Program-made: the position numbers and the translations under genes | The notes under the pieces: model-generated | Told to the model about the DNA's origin: nothing | Databases searched by the model: none | What the model saw: only the letters and a program-made list of their open reading frames with translations | In this document: positions 24,301-37,800 of the stretch, one piece after another | Layout: every line of letters begins with the position of its first letter | Numbering within the stretch: position 1 is the stretch's first letter | Assembly: GCA_029379385.1 (NCBI GenBank) | Contig: CM055608.1 | Location: forward strand, 24,922,350-24,986,349 | From: Quillaja saponaria | Lineage: Eukaryota; Streptophyta; Magnoliopsida; Fabales; Quillajaceae | Direction: 5' to 3' | DNA length: 64,000 bases

Positions 24301-27300
24301 TTCAATCTTGACATTTGAAATAGAATCAAATAATAATTATAATTAAAAAAAAAAAGTTATAAAAGCGACACCATGATGGCTAAATGAATATCCCTTACAA
24401 CCAACAAATTATGAACACATGTCAGTCTTACTGCTGAATAGAAGAATTATTGATCTAAATAATTAACCAGTAGAAATCATGAAACAACATCATTATTATT
24501 AGCTCCGAAACCTCGCTGTTGACTATAATGAGAATTCTTCGTTCAATAAGATTCTATTGGTTCAACTACTAACAACTTTTGAAATGAACAGACCACAAAT
24601 GACCATGTCCTTCATCGGGGTGCATATACTGTATAGTACTAGAAATCATGCCATGGCTAACACAATAGAAAATTTATATATTGCATCAATAAAACCTCCT
24701 TAATGCAAAATTTATTTTGCATGTGAATAAACATCTGTGTTTGCAAAATATTTAGAAAAAAGATAATATAGAAAGTCCTTTTGAGGATGGGCATTAATTT
24801 AATTCAGCTCATTCAAATTTAGAGTAGGCCATTTTCTCTGCTAACATCAATGAGAAAAGAAAATAAAAGACAGACAATGGTTTCACTGCATGGCAGTGTT
24901 GCATCACAGGAGTTTCATTGTGAAGTTTACGGGCTTGCACCATGTTATAACTGTTTATTATGTTCTGAGATGTAACATGCCAGAGCTACTTATTCTAAAT
25001 GAGTGAAGGGATAGAGAAGAGAAATCAAAAATGGCTTATATTGTTGGCATACCTAGTAAACAACTAGCTCTAGCAAAGAGCATATAGTTCAAGAATACTC
25101 GGGTGATCCAATAAAGGAAATGATATTCATTTAGGATGAGTAACTTGTTCTTATTTTATACCACGAATTAAACAAACCATGTTCCAGTTAAGACAGTTCC
25201 ACTGATAACCATGCATATGTCCCACTACCTAACTTTTGGGCCCATATTACCCCATTCACAACACTTCCATCTCATGGACTGAGACATGCCATTCTTCATT
25301 TTACAGGATCCAAATATTTTTCAAGCAGATATCCTCCCCATAAAATAATGAAAGGTAAGTGGCTAACAATATGTTGCCTCCTGAAGAGGATGTTAGGGAT
25401 ATTATCAGATACTGAGCAGAACAGTCATGAAAATAACATAAATGATAGTATTATACAGAAAATATCAACCATATGATACATACCTGGTGAGTTCTACATA
25501 GCAAAATGACATACCTTTCCTGCACTACTTCCGACAGCCATTAGAAAACCCCCATCTTCATCAAATTCCAATGCTGTAACCTCCTACAAGTTATTCAGGA
25601 AGACATGGCAATAGCAATGTCAATTATCTACACAAACCTACATGGAATTGTATGATTTCTTTTGCAGCATAGACCGAAATTACAGATTCAAATTTCCTGC
25701 TCATCTTGCAACATAATAAATTGAAATGGGAAGAGTACGACATATGGCATACAAAGCAGGGCACATAAAGGAAAGCTGCAATTTATCCACGATATTTGAC
25801 TAATAAGGAACAACATTTGTATCTTATCTGCACTATAGTCAGAATGTGAAGAGCTACCTGGTCAACATCACTACTAGGTCCAATGGCATCAATTCTACCA
25901 ACAGAAGACCTCATCCGCATGTCAAAACATTCCACAGCACCATCATCACCCCCACAAGCAACTAGCCCATGAAGCTTGCTGAAATCCAAATGGATGTTTC
26001 ACATACTTAAGCAAGATATACAACATAGGGTAAAACAGAAATAAGATAAGTTCTCATTGCGAAGCATACAAAATAGGGTAATCAGAAGACAAAGTTCTCA
26101 TTGTAAAGCATACAAAATAAGGTAAAACACTAATAAGATAAGTCAACCACCTTCGAGAAACAACATTCAGAGCCGGAGATTGCGTGTTAAGAGATGAGAG
26201 AAATCTTCCCTGAGAAGAAGTCAGAAATTAACAACAAACCCTGAAACTAAATCAGGTCCAAAACTCCCAACATGAAACCTAGAAATGGGAAAAAGGCAAA
26301 TAGCAGTACAGATATAACAATTTTCATCACATATGAGTAACAGAAACTAGCAAAAGAAGGCTTGCAAAAAAGTGCTGTTTTGATGATTGGAATGAAAATA
26401 ATCAAAACTTAGGAGTGTCATTACACTAATTATCACACACACACACACACACAAAAAAAAAGCTTCATGTAAATGACTTTGCATCAGTAACATATTATGT
26501 AACAATAAGAGGTATTAAAAAAAAGTCTTTGCATGTAATGAATGTTGTATTTCCACAAATCATACAGACATTCTATTAGTACCATTCAACAATATCCTTC
26601 TGAGGGTAAAGGGAGCAATAGAAAGCCACTTTCTTCTGCCTATCAGGCCTTTGGAACTTCCACTCCAGAGAAAACAAGGAAAAAAAAAACTATTATATGA
26701 TGGAAACTCCACTATGGCTGGTGGGACATTCAAAGTGGCAACCAGTAAATACTCATCTTTGGACATATCTTAGTGGCTAAGGAGACGGATGATGAAAATT
26801 TCTCAATATACTATAACATCTCAGCAGTAATGTCAAGACTCATAATACCCACACTATAGGCACCATCATGGCATTGATCATCTCATTTGAGTCAGTGGAG
26901 TAAACTTTTCAGAAAATATCATGAGATATTAAGTTAACACAACTAATACTCTTTGTTATTTATGAAAAAACAGAACATATAATGCACATATTTGCATTGT
27001 GCTCCATTGCAATTAATGCAAAATATTTGTTCACTTTAATCTTCCTGATGTTACAGTCAACCCTTATTTTAGTTAAAAAGTAGATATGGAACAGAGACTA
27101 TAAATATAGCTTTCCAATATATGCTTGTAAAAATAAAAAGGTTTTCAAATATGACTAAATGGAATAAATTAATAGTGCAGACCATATTTTATAACTAAAT
27201 TTAAAATACATAACATCAGAAGGTTTGTGACTATTGGTGGGTATTAGGCTATTAGCGTACAAATCTGTACACAGGAAAATGGAGCTGAAGTTGTTCAACT

Positions 27301-30300
27301 TTACTTATTTTGTGGAACCTCATAATGATGACGATGATTTTTGTTAAGATCTACAGCAGACCGATCAAGAGAGACTGACAAAAAAAGAGAAAAAAAAACT
27401 CCATCCACAAGATACTATCACTACGAAAAATAGTCAAGGTAAGAACCTGTTCTAAATTGATTCTGTATACATCTGGAGAAGAGGCAGCACAAAGCAAGTC
27501 GCAAGACCAACAATCATATGCAAGATCCCTTCCCATTCTGTTAAACACCAACTCGCAAAGTCATTCCATTTCATAAAAGTGATCAAGAAAATTGTCACAC
27601 AACTATCAAAGTCAAACAAAGCAACATCCACATATAAGTCAGCGTAAATTGCAGATTATTTCATTGAAATCAGCTCAATTGGCATCTAGAGGTTCTGGCC
27701 TTTGCCAAACCCCCAACTCCAAGTTCAAGCCTGGCATCCACAAAGGGTTTTATTATCCCCCTCATTCCTCATTTCTCATTCCCCCTCCTAGGCTTGGCCC
27801 AAGGTTCTATCGGCCAAAAAACGCAGAGGAATACAGACAGTTTCTTCCAAGTATCCATATATTATGCTCAATTTCACGTTCATGGAACCCACGGAAGACT
27901 TTTGACAAAACAGTAATAGGTGGTTTCACATGGTTCATGTATCTGGTGCTCAAGTGTGATAATGCAGATGACTAAGAGTGTCGTGGCACATGTGTGGATG
28001 CATAGAACTAGTTGTGTGGTAGTTGGCTCAGAGACATGAGAGTACCAAGCCATACTAATGCACAAGGGGAGCGTAAGGGTTTTGCATCATTGCATGAGAA
28101 TTCATAGTAATTTCTTTGAGGTTCGAGATACATGATGTACAAGGATTGAGTTTTGGAGATGACAACTCATGATGTATTTTCGTGCCATTTGCCTTACAAA
28201 GGAAAATAGTATACTTCCCATGGACGTGGGCATAGTCACAGGACATAAATTCTTGTGTGTGCAGTGCATCTCACCTTGTTTATTTTCTTTCTATTGTTTA
28301 TTTCTGGTGTTTGTATTGTGGTTGATCCCAGAGTTGAAATGCTACCACTTACCACAAGTCAAATTCCTATGTGGGAGTATAATATCAGATTCTATACTTA
28401 AGTAGAAATATAATTGCAGACGCAACCTTGGTATCCGCAAACTGTAATGTTTCCCATATTTTGCATGTAGACTGATAGAGCGATCAGCACATAAAAATGC
28501 AAGCTTTGAGTAGTCTTCAGCTAGAACCTATATGAGCCATAAAACATTTAATCAGTAAAATACCAAAAAAAATGATCTTCTACTGAACATACAGCTTAAC
28601 ACACTCAGAGAAATAAATGAGGGCGAACACCAATAAAGTAAAAATTACACTCTACATAGTTTCCTTGCTTCCTTTCCTCCCTGCTCAGGTAGGACTCATG
28701 TTTGTAAATTTACTGACAATAAATAATTTTATTTTATTTTCAGTTAAGTAATGTCTTCTTCATCCATTAACTGTCAGAATACGAAATAAAATAACTTTGA
28801 AAGACCCCAAAAAAAAAGTTAGAACCGAAACAATGGAAGACAGAATGTGGTGATTATCACGACAAGAATCTACTAGAAGAATGGACAAAGAAAGACTTCT
28901 CCCAAAATCCTCCCCCTCCCCTTCTAATGACTCCAGTGGACAAAAGAATAAGGAAACCAACTACAAAACAGTGAGTGCAAACCTCATGGTCACACTTTAT
29001 AAGTTAATGCCTATAAAAGACCAACTGTCAGTATTTTATCTAAACAGAAGGAGCAGAAGAAGATGTGAAGAAAGAGACAGACTGAGAGTTTATGTTTAAT
29101 ATTCATAATAGAATATTGGCAGTTCAAAATTATCCAGCACAAAAATTGTTATCCAATTTCCAATTTATGTGAATCAGATACAAAACCTAAAAATGAAAAA
29201 AGAGATTAGGCTCGCCTTTCCTAGCAAAAATTGTAGCTAATGCACACTGCACATAATTGTCAATGTAAATAATCCTCTTAGACGCTCACAGTTCTTAGAT
29301 GCTCACAGTTACAGAAAACCCTCTCACTCTCACTAATTGTAGTTAATAGTGAATTCATGAGTTCTAGACCCTTGCATGCCCCTATTCTTAATATCAATAA
29401 AAAAACTCTGCATTTTCACAATCAGAATAACTTCAAATAACAGAAAATTGCAAGGAAGTGAATGCAATTACTGGTAAGAATAAGATTGCTGGTCTTGAAG
29501 AGCCAACAGATAAGTGCAAGCTTATAGAAAGTGGACCCAACTATGTATATTAAGATGAACATTCGAACACTTCCCCTAATTTTCACTTGGACGTGGACCC
29601 TGATACTGAATAAAACAGCACATAAACCACAAACAAAGACAAACTATTAAAATATTACAAGGTAATGGATGATGAGATCTAAACCAGTGACCTCATAAAT
29701 AAACTTTCCTCAATGCCATGTTGGATTACCAATTGTCCCAAAAGCTAAGCTTATGCCCAACTATCTATGTGACACTTACTAATCCAGAAATATGACAAGT
29801 GAAAAAGAAGAAAAATGAAAGAAAATAAATGGGAGGAATACCAATAAAAGTATAATTGTATAAGCTAGTGTAAAAGCTGTAGGAGGTTTGGCTGGATTTT
29901 AATGTCAAACCTTCTACAAGTAGGCACAGCAGAAATACAACCCCAAAATGTACAAATCACAGATGCCAAATAGAAGCAGCAGCATAAAGAATCAACAAGG
30001 AGACATTCCAAATGTTACATTTTGCAACATCATAGGTGTGAATGTAAAAGAACGTAGAATAGTTCCACATGTTATAAATATTTAACAGAAATCATTAGGA
30101 AACAAGTCAACACACCTGAAAATCTATGATCTCTGAATCCAAGTGCCTTTCAAACTTCAACCCTAACTCCCTCAGCTCATATACCTTTACTTGTGGCGGA
30201 TAAATACCTGAAATTCAATAGTAAGTCAGCATATATTCCTCAGAGATCAGTATGTATATGCTTATATTCCTCTTTTTTCCTACAATCAGCTAGAAACAGA

Positions 30301-31955
30301 ACTATTTGGAAATATATCCCAAGGGCCAAGACTACCATCAGATTTCTTCATTTTTAGTTTTCCAACTTGTTGATACTTAAAATGTTATTTGGCTGACAGT
30401 AGTTCATCTCAAATAGCTATTCTACTTTATGAGCAGCTGTTGAAGATCAGTCAAAATGTATAGTTTCCGAAGTTTGACTTAAATAGTACAAGTTTCATTT
30501 TGAAAGATACATCCTAATTATTACACAAGTCAAATAGTTCAAATCTACTCAGGGACTTGTTTGCAAATATTTTGAACAAAAATAATAAGAATTTGTTTCC
30601 TTCATGATTGTTATTCTTATCCAGTGCGATTACATAAGAAAGGAACCTTCAGAGACAGCACGAGGCACTGAATCAAGATAGGCCTTACTCCTCACCCATA
30701 CTCATGATTATAGTTTTTCTAAACCATTTCAGTCTGTATTCCATACCTAAAAATGTCAACCAGTAAAATGAGTCGCCAGCACAAATACACACGGTTTCAC
30801 ACACACACAGACAGAGACAGACAGACAGACAGACATTGAGAGAGAGTGTGTGTGATTTGCCATACCTGATGCTATGAGATACTCCCCATCAGGAGTTACC
30901 TTGATCTTGGTTGTTGCAGTTTCAAACCTCAAATCATGGAGTACTTCCAACTTTTGCATATAATCTATCAAACAAATGTATGACAAAGAGGAATAAATAT
31001 TTTAAAAAATCAACTTTCAAAAGATTCTAGAATTGTTATACTGCCTGCTACGAGTATCGCAACATAATGCAGATATACTCTTTTTAATGGTAATTAACGA
31101 ACATGAATTGAAACCACGATCTCACCCCTGAAATAGTTTTTCATACATGGAGGAAGTTCCATTAGACCCAAATGTCAGTCACACAATATAATCCATGGTT
31201 TATTATTAGTATAAAATTCCACATCTTAATCTACTCATGAAATAATAATACATATCAGTTAGGCATTCAGTAAACTTCAGCATAGTATCAATGAAATTAC
31301 AGCAATATAAGCATGATAATAGTAAGAGGAAAGATATATGTTACAGAAGATGGTAATTACCTTATAACTTAAATTAAAATAAACAGAATTAGCAATGAAC
31401 ATATCAGTACTATTGCCAATTCTCATACTCCCAAAAAAATAAAAATAAAAAGCAATATCATTTAGTATTGGAACAAGGGAAGAAAAATATAATTGGCATA
31501 GTTTTAAATTTCCTAAGCTCTCATTGACCACCCAGCTGGATATATATCAGTCTGATTCAAAAATATTACTAGGCACCAAAGTATACTAAAACGTATAGCA
31601 TAAGAGTCTGCATTCTTAGCACCATGACCAATTGGTCCAGGGTTTTAAAGTAGGGTTTAAGGAATTTTTCTGAAAATCAATCATTTGTGTAAATTAACGT
31701 TAACTCATATGGTGTTTCAAGTGTATCACCAAAAAAATTATTAAACCTACAGGAATTTATTCAAGAAATTAGAAAACTTTAATGAATGAATGAAGTGAAA
31801 GAAAAAAGTTATAGTCAGTTACTTTTAGTCTTGCGAATAGCTTTGAGCTTCTTAGAAGATTTCCAAGAGGCCAACGATGGTTGCTGGGATGCTACAGAAT
31901 ACATCTTGACACCATTTATGGAGATTGACTTGAGATTGCCTTCGCGGCTCGCCAT
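18318..31955 (-). CDS. NOL10: NOL10/Enp2-like nucleolar WD40 protein (Arabidopsis EDA7 orthologue)
   Basis: Sixteen exons, all with GT-AG borders and consistent phases: 31955-31823, 30964-30866, 30207-30116, 28527-28427, 27537-27447, 26209-26151, 25978-25858, 25583-25515, 24280-24228, 24133-24025, 23284-23114, 23020-22862, 20779-20687, 19814-19668, 19157-18943, 18687-18318. The CDS is 2082 nt and the product 693 residues (human NOL10 is 688). Residues 45-370 form the WD40 propeller (EVLHDLRFETATTKIKVTPD, GRDLAYDCWSCDLLCAASS, ALGPAPKWCTSLENLT). Residues 371-450 hold the conserved LVRAYMHGFF helix and a coiled coil. The NUC153 motif (DRRFEAMFTDKDYEIVE) lies near 488-505. The C-terminus is an Arg-Gly repeat tail (about 668-693). 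Enp2/NOL10 belongs to the 90S/SSU processome for 18S rRNA maturation, and that role is inferred here. The start has a good context (A at -3, G at +4). Introns hold CA repeats near 26437 and 30800. Confidence 0.96.
23525..23845. repeat. duplicated repeat in NOL10 intron 10
   Basis: Two related units, about 23525-23652 and 23672-23845. Both run from a variant of GAAACCAGAGGGG through TTTACCAACATGGG and CCCCACCTGTGA to GTTATTGTCAATTTGCTCAATT. The second unit also contains a 37-bp direct repeat (starting 23699 and 23736, ATTATCTTTACCAACATGG...). It is non-coding and lies within the 740-bp intron. Confidence 0.75.
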
Positions 31956-32159
31956 GATTGCTTAGCTTGAGAGAGGAAAATTGGACAACTTTTATAAGAA
32001 AAGGGCGATACTTTAGAAGAAGAAGGAAGGTTGTCCCAAGAGAAATAGGGAAAGCGAGCGCGTTCAGAAAACAAGAGAAAATCGGTCGGACTGTTGCAGA
32101 CTTCCGTCTTGGACGCAAAGACTGTAAGAGATACAGGGAAAGCAACAAGGGTTCCGCCA

Positions 32160-34349
32160 AAGTGGAGAAGAAGAAAGTGCCCTACTTCAAACGTCGTCGT
32201 TCCTTTTATTTTAATCTCTTCATTTCTTTGAATGTTTTTATTTATATATATATATTTTTTTTTTCTTTTTTTTTTTTTTTTGTACTTCTGTTTAGCAATC
32301 TCTTTACAAGTTTTATGTGTAGGTTTTTTTTTTTTTTCCAAGGTAAAAGGCCATATAGTGAGTTTTTTTTTATTTTTCAAATAGTTTATTTTTTTTATTG
32401 ATAATTGATAAATAAATAAAATCCTAAAAGAATAACTAATAGATAAAATTTTGTTAAAGATTATCAACAAGACAACAAAACATCCAAAACAAAAAAACAT
32501 TCAACTAAGCGCTCCCCAATAGAAATAATTCAATAAATGAAAGAAAGAAAACAAGAGGAATATTTGTTAATTCATAGGTCCTAAAAGTTGTCTAACTTAA
32601 CTTACATTTTTAAGTTTAAAACAACTTCAATTAATTACTTTATGTACCATAAATCATGTAGACATAAGATTTGAATAATGTTGTAATTGTTTTTAAAATG
32701 TTACATAGTTTCCATAATATTTATATACGTGTATTCGTTAAGTTTTTTCTATTTTTAAATTAATCGATATAGTTCAAATGATATTTTAATCTTTAGTAAG
32801 AGATATGTTCATTGCTTCGAATCGAACATTAAATTCTTAAGATTGCTTATGTTTTTTTCTATTCGCTTACAATTTGCGAGCCTAAACTCATATAGGGATT
32901 TGCGAACTCAAACCAAAACTCAAATTCAGCTCGTTAAGAACTCTTTGACAAAATTCTCACAAGGGTTAGAAAGATTTGAACCTTAACCAATTGGAGAGAA
33001 GGAAAAAAAAAGAAAGAAAGAGAATATCCACCAAGCCAAAGTATTTCTCATTTTCTATTTTTACATGTATATATAATTACTAGTTATATACATGTATCAT
33101 ATTTATATGACTTTTAAATTATGTATAATTGTTTTATAAAATAAAAAAAAAATAAAAAAAACTAATAAAAACCCTAAGCTGTGTATATAATAAAATTTAA
33201 TATAATATTGTTTTTATTTGGTCCAATAAAATATTTTCTAAAATTAATTTTTTACAATATAATTTAGTTATATACTTGCATGCTTCGATATTGGAACTCG
33301 TATATTTTTATCTTTTCCATGTTATTATATAAGAAAAAACTTGTTAAAGATGAAATTAAGATTAAAAAAATAAAAATTAGAGTCACAATATTATTTTCTA
33401 AATTCTCAAATGCACAATCAAGAATGATTTTAATCTATAATAGCAAAGAAAGTAATTAGAACAATGGTATTTATCAATTGATATTTTATTTCCAATGAAT
33501 GATTCAGAAAAAAAAAACCTTTATTAACATAAAATAAAAAATAATACTAAATACAATCCTATAACTCTCTGAGCTGTGCTTATTTTTGAGTTTGATATTG
33601 TTATGATGGAACCAAATGAGAGGCGTGCCCTGTGTTCAGCAAAAAATATCTTTATAGGCTTTCTAATAACTCCTTTAGCTGCAAGGACTTAGTTTCATGC
33701 TGCATCTGAGTTTCCAAACTACGACAAGAGAATTTCTCTTTGAGAAGAGAACCACAGCATTCCTAGAACTACATCACACCCCCTAAAGTATTTTTATAAA
33801 GTCATCCAAACTAAATTCATACATTTGGCATGTGTATTTATTATCTTTCCATAGGCCATTGAATAGTGAAACTAATTGCAGAGAAAGGTGAAGTTCAAGG
33901 TCAGAGGTCTGATATTCTAAGCAGAGTGCAGTGGTTTGATGCTGGTCCACAACAAAAGTTGAACGAGCATACCGTGTTTGGGTTTTACTTAATTTCTTGA
34001 GTGGTGTCTCTTTTTCTCTTTCTAATGTTCGGATTTTTATATTATGAAAATGAAAGTGATATCTTTTATGTATCTTTCGTTTTTTTCTCTCTTTTTTTAG
34101 TGGTTTAATTGATTTAGTGAGAGAGAAAAAGATGGGGAGGGTTGTAAGTGAAATAGAAACTAGGGAGAAACTAGAAAGCAGTGAGGGAGATCTAATAAAA
34201 AAAATTAATTAATATGGCTCTCCCTAAATTATAAATTAATATCCTATTAATTCTATTGTTCATTTTTTAATATGTTGTGAAATCTACATCTAGATATTTT
34301 GCAATTGCCACATTAATCAAATTATGTGTACTTACAGTATCCACAAACG
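32160..34349. other. intergenic region upstream of NOL10
   Basis: T-rich tracts at 32245-32340, then AT-rich DNA. No coding frame has recognisable family motifs. A near-perfect palindrome lies at 33062-33096. The stretch 33580-34000 is less AT-rich and looks like eroded repeat, but I cannot assign it. Confidence 0.5.
33062..33096. repeat. perfect 12-bp inverted repeat with 11-bp spacer
   Basis: TACATGTATATA and TATATACATGTA are exact reverse complements separated by TAATTACTAGT. It may be a chance feature of AT-rich DNA or the centre of a small foldback element. Confidence 0.6.
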
Positions 34350-34850
34350 CCCGAAATAATCTGAGTTCCTTGTGGTCAATGCATTAAACGTGGTTTCATA
34401 GGACTTGGTCAGATTCATGGTCTTAATTAGTCAGGGTTTGAGGTTCATAACACCTAACAACACTTTCAATTTCCTCATTCAATCCACTAAGGAAAAGACT
34501 AACAAATTGAATTTAAATCAAGGATACCTAATTAAGTAGATTCTCAAATTGCTCTTGATACTCTTGTACAGAACCCAACTTCAATTTGGCCAACTTATTA
34601 GACAGATGATCACCATCAATGGATCTCCCAAATATGAGCGTCATGCCCAGGTAGTGCCTCCACAGCATTCTGCACCTCGAATAGCCATCATATAAGCCTT
34701 ATGCCACTGCAAAGCCCTTCCTTCCATGTTGATGGAAGTCAAATGTACCTTGGCTTCCTCAGGTGTATGATCAAATTCAAAGATATTGCTCATTTTTGTA
34801 GAGCCAATCTAGAAAATTCCCTCCATCAAACTTGGGAAAGTCAATACGAC
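34350..34850 (-). pseudogene. Ty3/gypsy gag relic
   Basis: The minus-strand translation starts RIDFPKFDGGNFLDWLYKNE, a hallmark of the plant Retrotrans_gag domain (DFPKFDG..P..W). In a shifted frame come TPEEAKVHLTSINMEGRALQ and WHKAY, then KLGSVQEYQEQFENLLN and LSGLNEEIE. All blocks are in family order, but frameshifts and stops separate them. No LTR or pol was found next to it, so it is an isolated decayed fragment. Confidence 0.8.
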
Positions 34851-37800
34851 GTAAATGAAAGAAAAGATTGTAGGCATCATTCAAGTAAAGATATGCTGAA
34901 ATCAAATCTAAAAAATTTTGTCGGTGGGGTCAATTTTTTTATAAACGATGAAATATATATAATATTTAGACACGCACGCAACAAATTTTTTCATTATTAT
35001 TAATTTTGTTTCAATCAATAAAATTTATTGAATCCTGTAGACATAAGTTTGGTTCCTAGAAAAACTTGTTGAGCTTATGAGTTACACAATAGAAAGTACC
35101 TATGTTGCCCGCATAAACCCCTCCCCATGGTGAAGACAAGATTCATTTTTTGGTATAAACACCTTCAAAAGTTTTCTAGTCAAAGGGAATGCATATTTAT
35201 AATATAATATTATAGAATTTGTTAACAAGTATCATAAGTTCAATAAAAAAATAAATTTAATAGATTAAGAAAATTAATAATTTCTTGCTAAATTGTTAAA
35301 TTTTTAGTAATTTTTTAAAACTCAAGTGCCAAATTGTTAAATTTATAGAGTATAATTTAATAAATATGTATTAATTAAAATTTTGTCTTAAAAAAATTTA
35401 TTACTGGGACAAAATTGAAAAAAATATAAAAGATGGCTTAAATTTAATTAATTTATTTGTTAATTAGATTTTAAATTTCAATATCTAGACAAAAAAAGTT
35501 AGATTTGAAAAAAGCCTTACTTAGAATTAGAAGATAGTTTAGGTGGGTTACCAAAAATAAAGTCTCTCTTGTGATTTTGGAGATTTATGGCTCTAACCTT
35601 GAAAAAAATTTCACACTCATGGTGATGGCTGATGGTTCATTCCTTCACGTGAGATTCATCATAGAGTTAAAATAAGAGGCAAAGTTTTACTTTTTAGTTT
35701 TAGCTTTTATTTTATTGAGTTGGGATTTGAATCTTTTTTCAGTTCTATTTTTTACTTTAATGAGTTGGGCTTTAGACCAAGTTAACTTAAAATGCATTTT
35801 AAGTTTTATCTTTTTGATTTATTTTTTAAATTCAGTGGGGGCAAAAAAAAAGTTACACAATCTAGTGGGGTTAATTTCATAATTTATCTATACATACAAG
35901 ATAATTTTTAAAAGTCAGTGAACTTCACCTCCATTCTCCCCTTGGCTGGAATGCGATTGTGTTCTCCCTCTGATGATGCACTAGATTGTGAGGTTGAGCT
36001 GATTCAGTTAGTCTAGGTGATCGTGGCCGTGGGTTCATATTGTTGAATATTGAATCTTGATTTTGTGTTTAGAATTATCTCTTACATTTTATCTTGTTAT
36101 TATTAAAATTATTTCTAAGATTGTCATTAAGATAAGTTTTGTTTCAATTGATGTTGCATTGGGGTAACCACAGTTTTAGCCTTTCTATACTCCCGTTTCT
36201 TAAGGTTTATTGAAACAATATTAAATTCATTTTATTTAGGAATATGACACTCTACCCTTTTAATGATGAAAAACCAACAGTGTTAAAAAATAATTTTTGA
36301 AAAATACTTAAAACATCAACTTTTTCTTTAAATTACCAAAATATCTTATTTTACATTTTATCATTTTCAAATGAGTCCATGATACTTTTTTATTTTACGC
36401 TCTTGAATCATCAATAAACTTCTATGAATCTCTATCAACAAATTTTTGGAACTTGTCGGAGTGTTTCACTCAGTGCTAATACAAGTAAAAGACTAGGACT
36501 AGAGTGTGAACAATAAATTCATGTCTGAAAGTTATAGACAAGAAACGGGTACAAAAATAATAATTATATTATATTTGTAAAAAGATGGTACAACCTTTAA
36601 ATTAATATTTTTTACAAGAAAATAAATATATTCCTCCGATTTGATCTCCTTGAAAACTTTGTTTAATCCAAGTGTTACGTAGCTTGATATCGGATGAATT
36701 AATGAACCTCTTTTATCAACAACATTGTGGATGATCGTTGAGAAAGGTTTTCTAATCTCTGCGGGCTCTGGGTTTGATCGCATGAATTTGTGATTTACTT
36801 GAATCTTACTATTTGAGAGAGAGAAAGAAAGGAGTTCAAAAATTTTTGTGCCTTGAGTAATCTGGTTGATTGGCAATAATCTAAATTGATTGATTGGTGG
36901 CTATAAGTGATTGAAGATAATTGACATTAACTTGATAATGATTGAAATTAATTTGAGAATATAAAAGAGTGATTGGATTCAATTTGATCCAATCAACATT
37001 TAATTATCCACTTAATTATAATTTGTCTTCAATTAACATTTAAACACTAAGTTAATGGTAATTTATCTTCAATTAATATCAAATTACTCAAGTACTTTAC
37101 CTTCAATCAACACTCAATTACCAAGTGATTGACTAATCAACATTTGATTTAGCCCAAATTGTAATTTTGAGTCCAATCATTATTTAATTGACTAGTTATA
37201 ATTGACTAATTAATATAAAATTTTATATTTTAATATTAATTAGTCAAAATTAGGCAATTAATAAATTTATAAAATTTTAGTGTCTACACTGAGAGCATAC
37301 CAAGCATGTCAATTCTCCAACGCCGGTGCATAACTCTTGCAAAATAGGATTCAATGTGAATTTTGGATGAAGAAGAAGATGAATGGGATTCCAAGCGCGA
37401 CAATCCCTGGGTATGTTTTTCTTTTTGTAATTCTTACTCCTTCTTAAAAAAAATAAAAATTTAACGATGTATTTTAAAAAAAAATAATAATAATAATAAA
37501 ACAAGCCAGGTGACAATCTCCTATTCATCTTTTATGATACATTGACAAGTCATATGATGTCATTAACTACATCACTTCCTGTTAAGTTAAATCTGGAATG
37601 AAAGAGATGACAGCAGGGATGAAATTGTATGGTTTCAAAAACTAGGATGACATTTTCTGGTTTTGAAGTCTAGGGATTAAAGTGATTTTTCCACCTAATT
37701 ACAGGGACAAAAGCCTATATAACCTAACTTTTATATATTATTAGTGAAAAATTAAAAATATCTAAAAATTAATAAGACATTTTCATTCTCTCATTATTAA

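Noticed and set aside
31958..32401. Two overlapping open frames (one per strand) of 147-194 codons upstream of NOL10
   Set aside because: They arise from the NOL10 5' UTR and T-rich or A-rich tracts. The translations are runs of Lys or Phe.
36532..36876. 114-codon minus-strand open frame as a possible gene
   Set aside because: No motif recognised, no splice partners, ends in low-complexity residues. Kept only as a remark in the intergenic entry.
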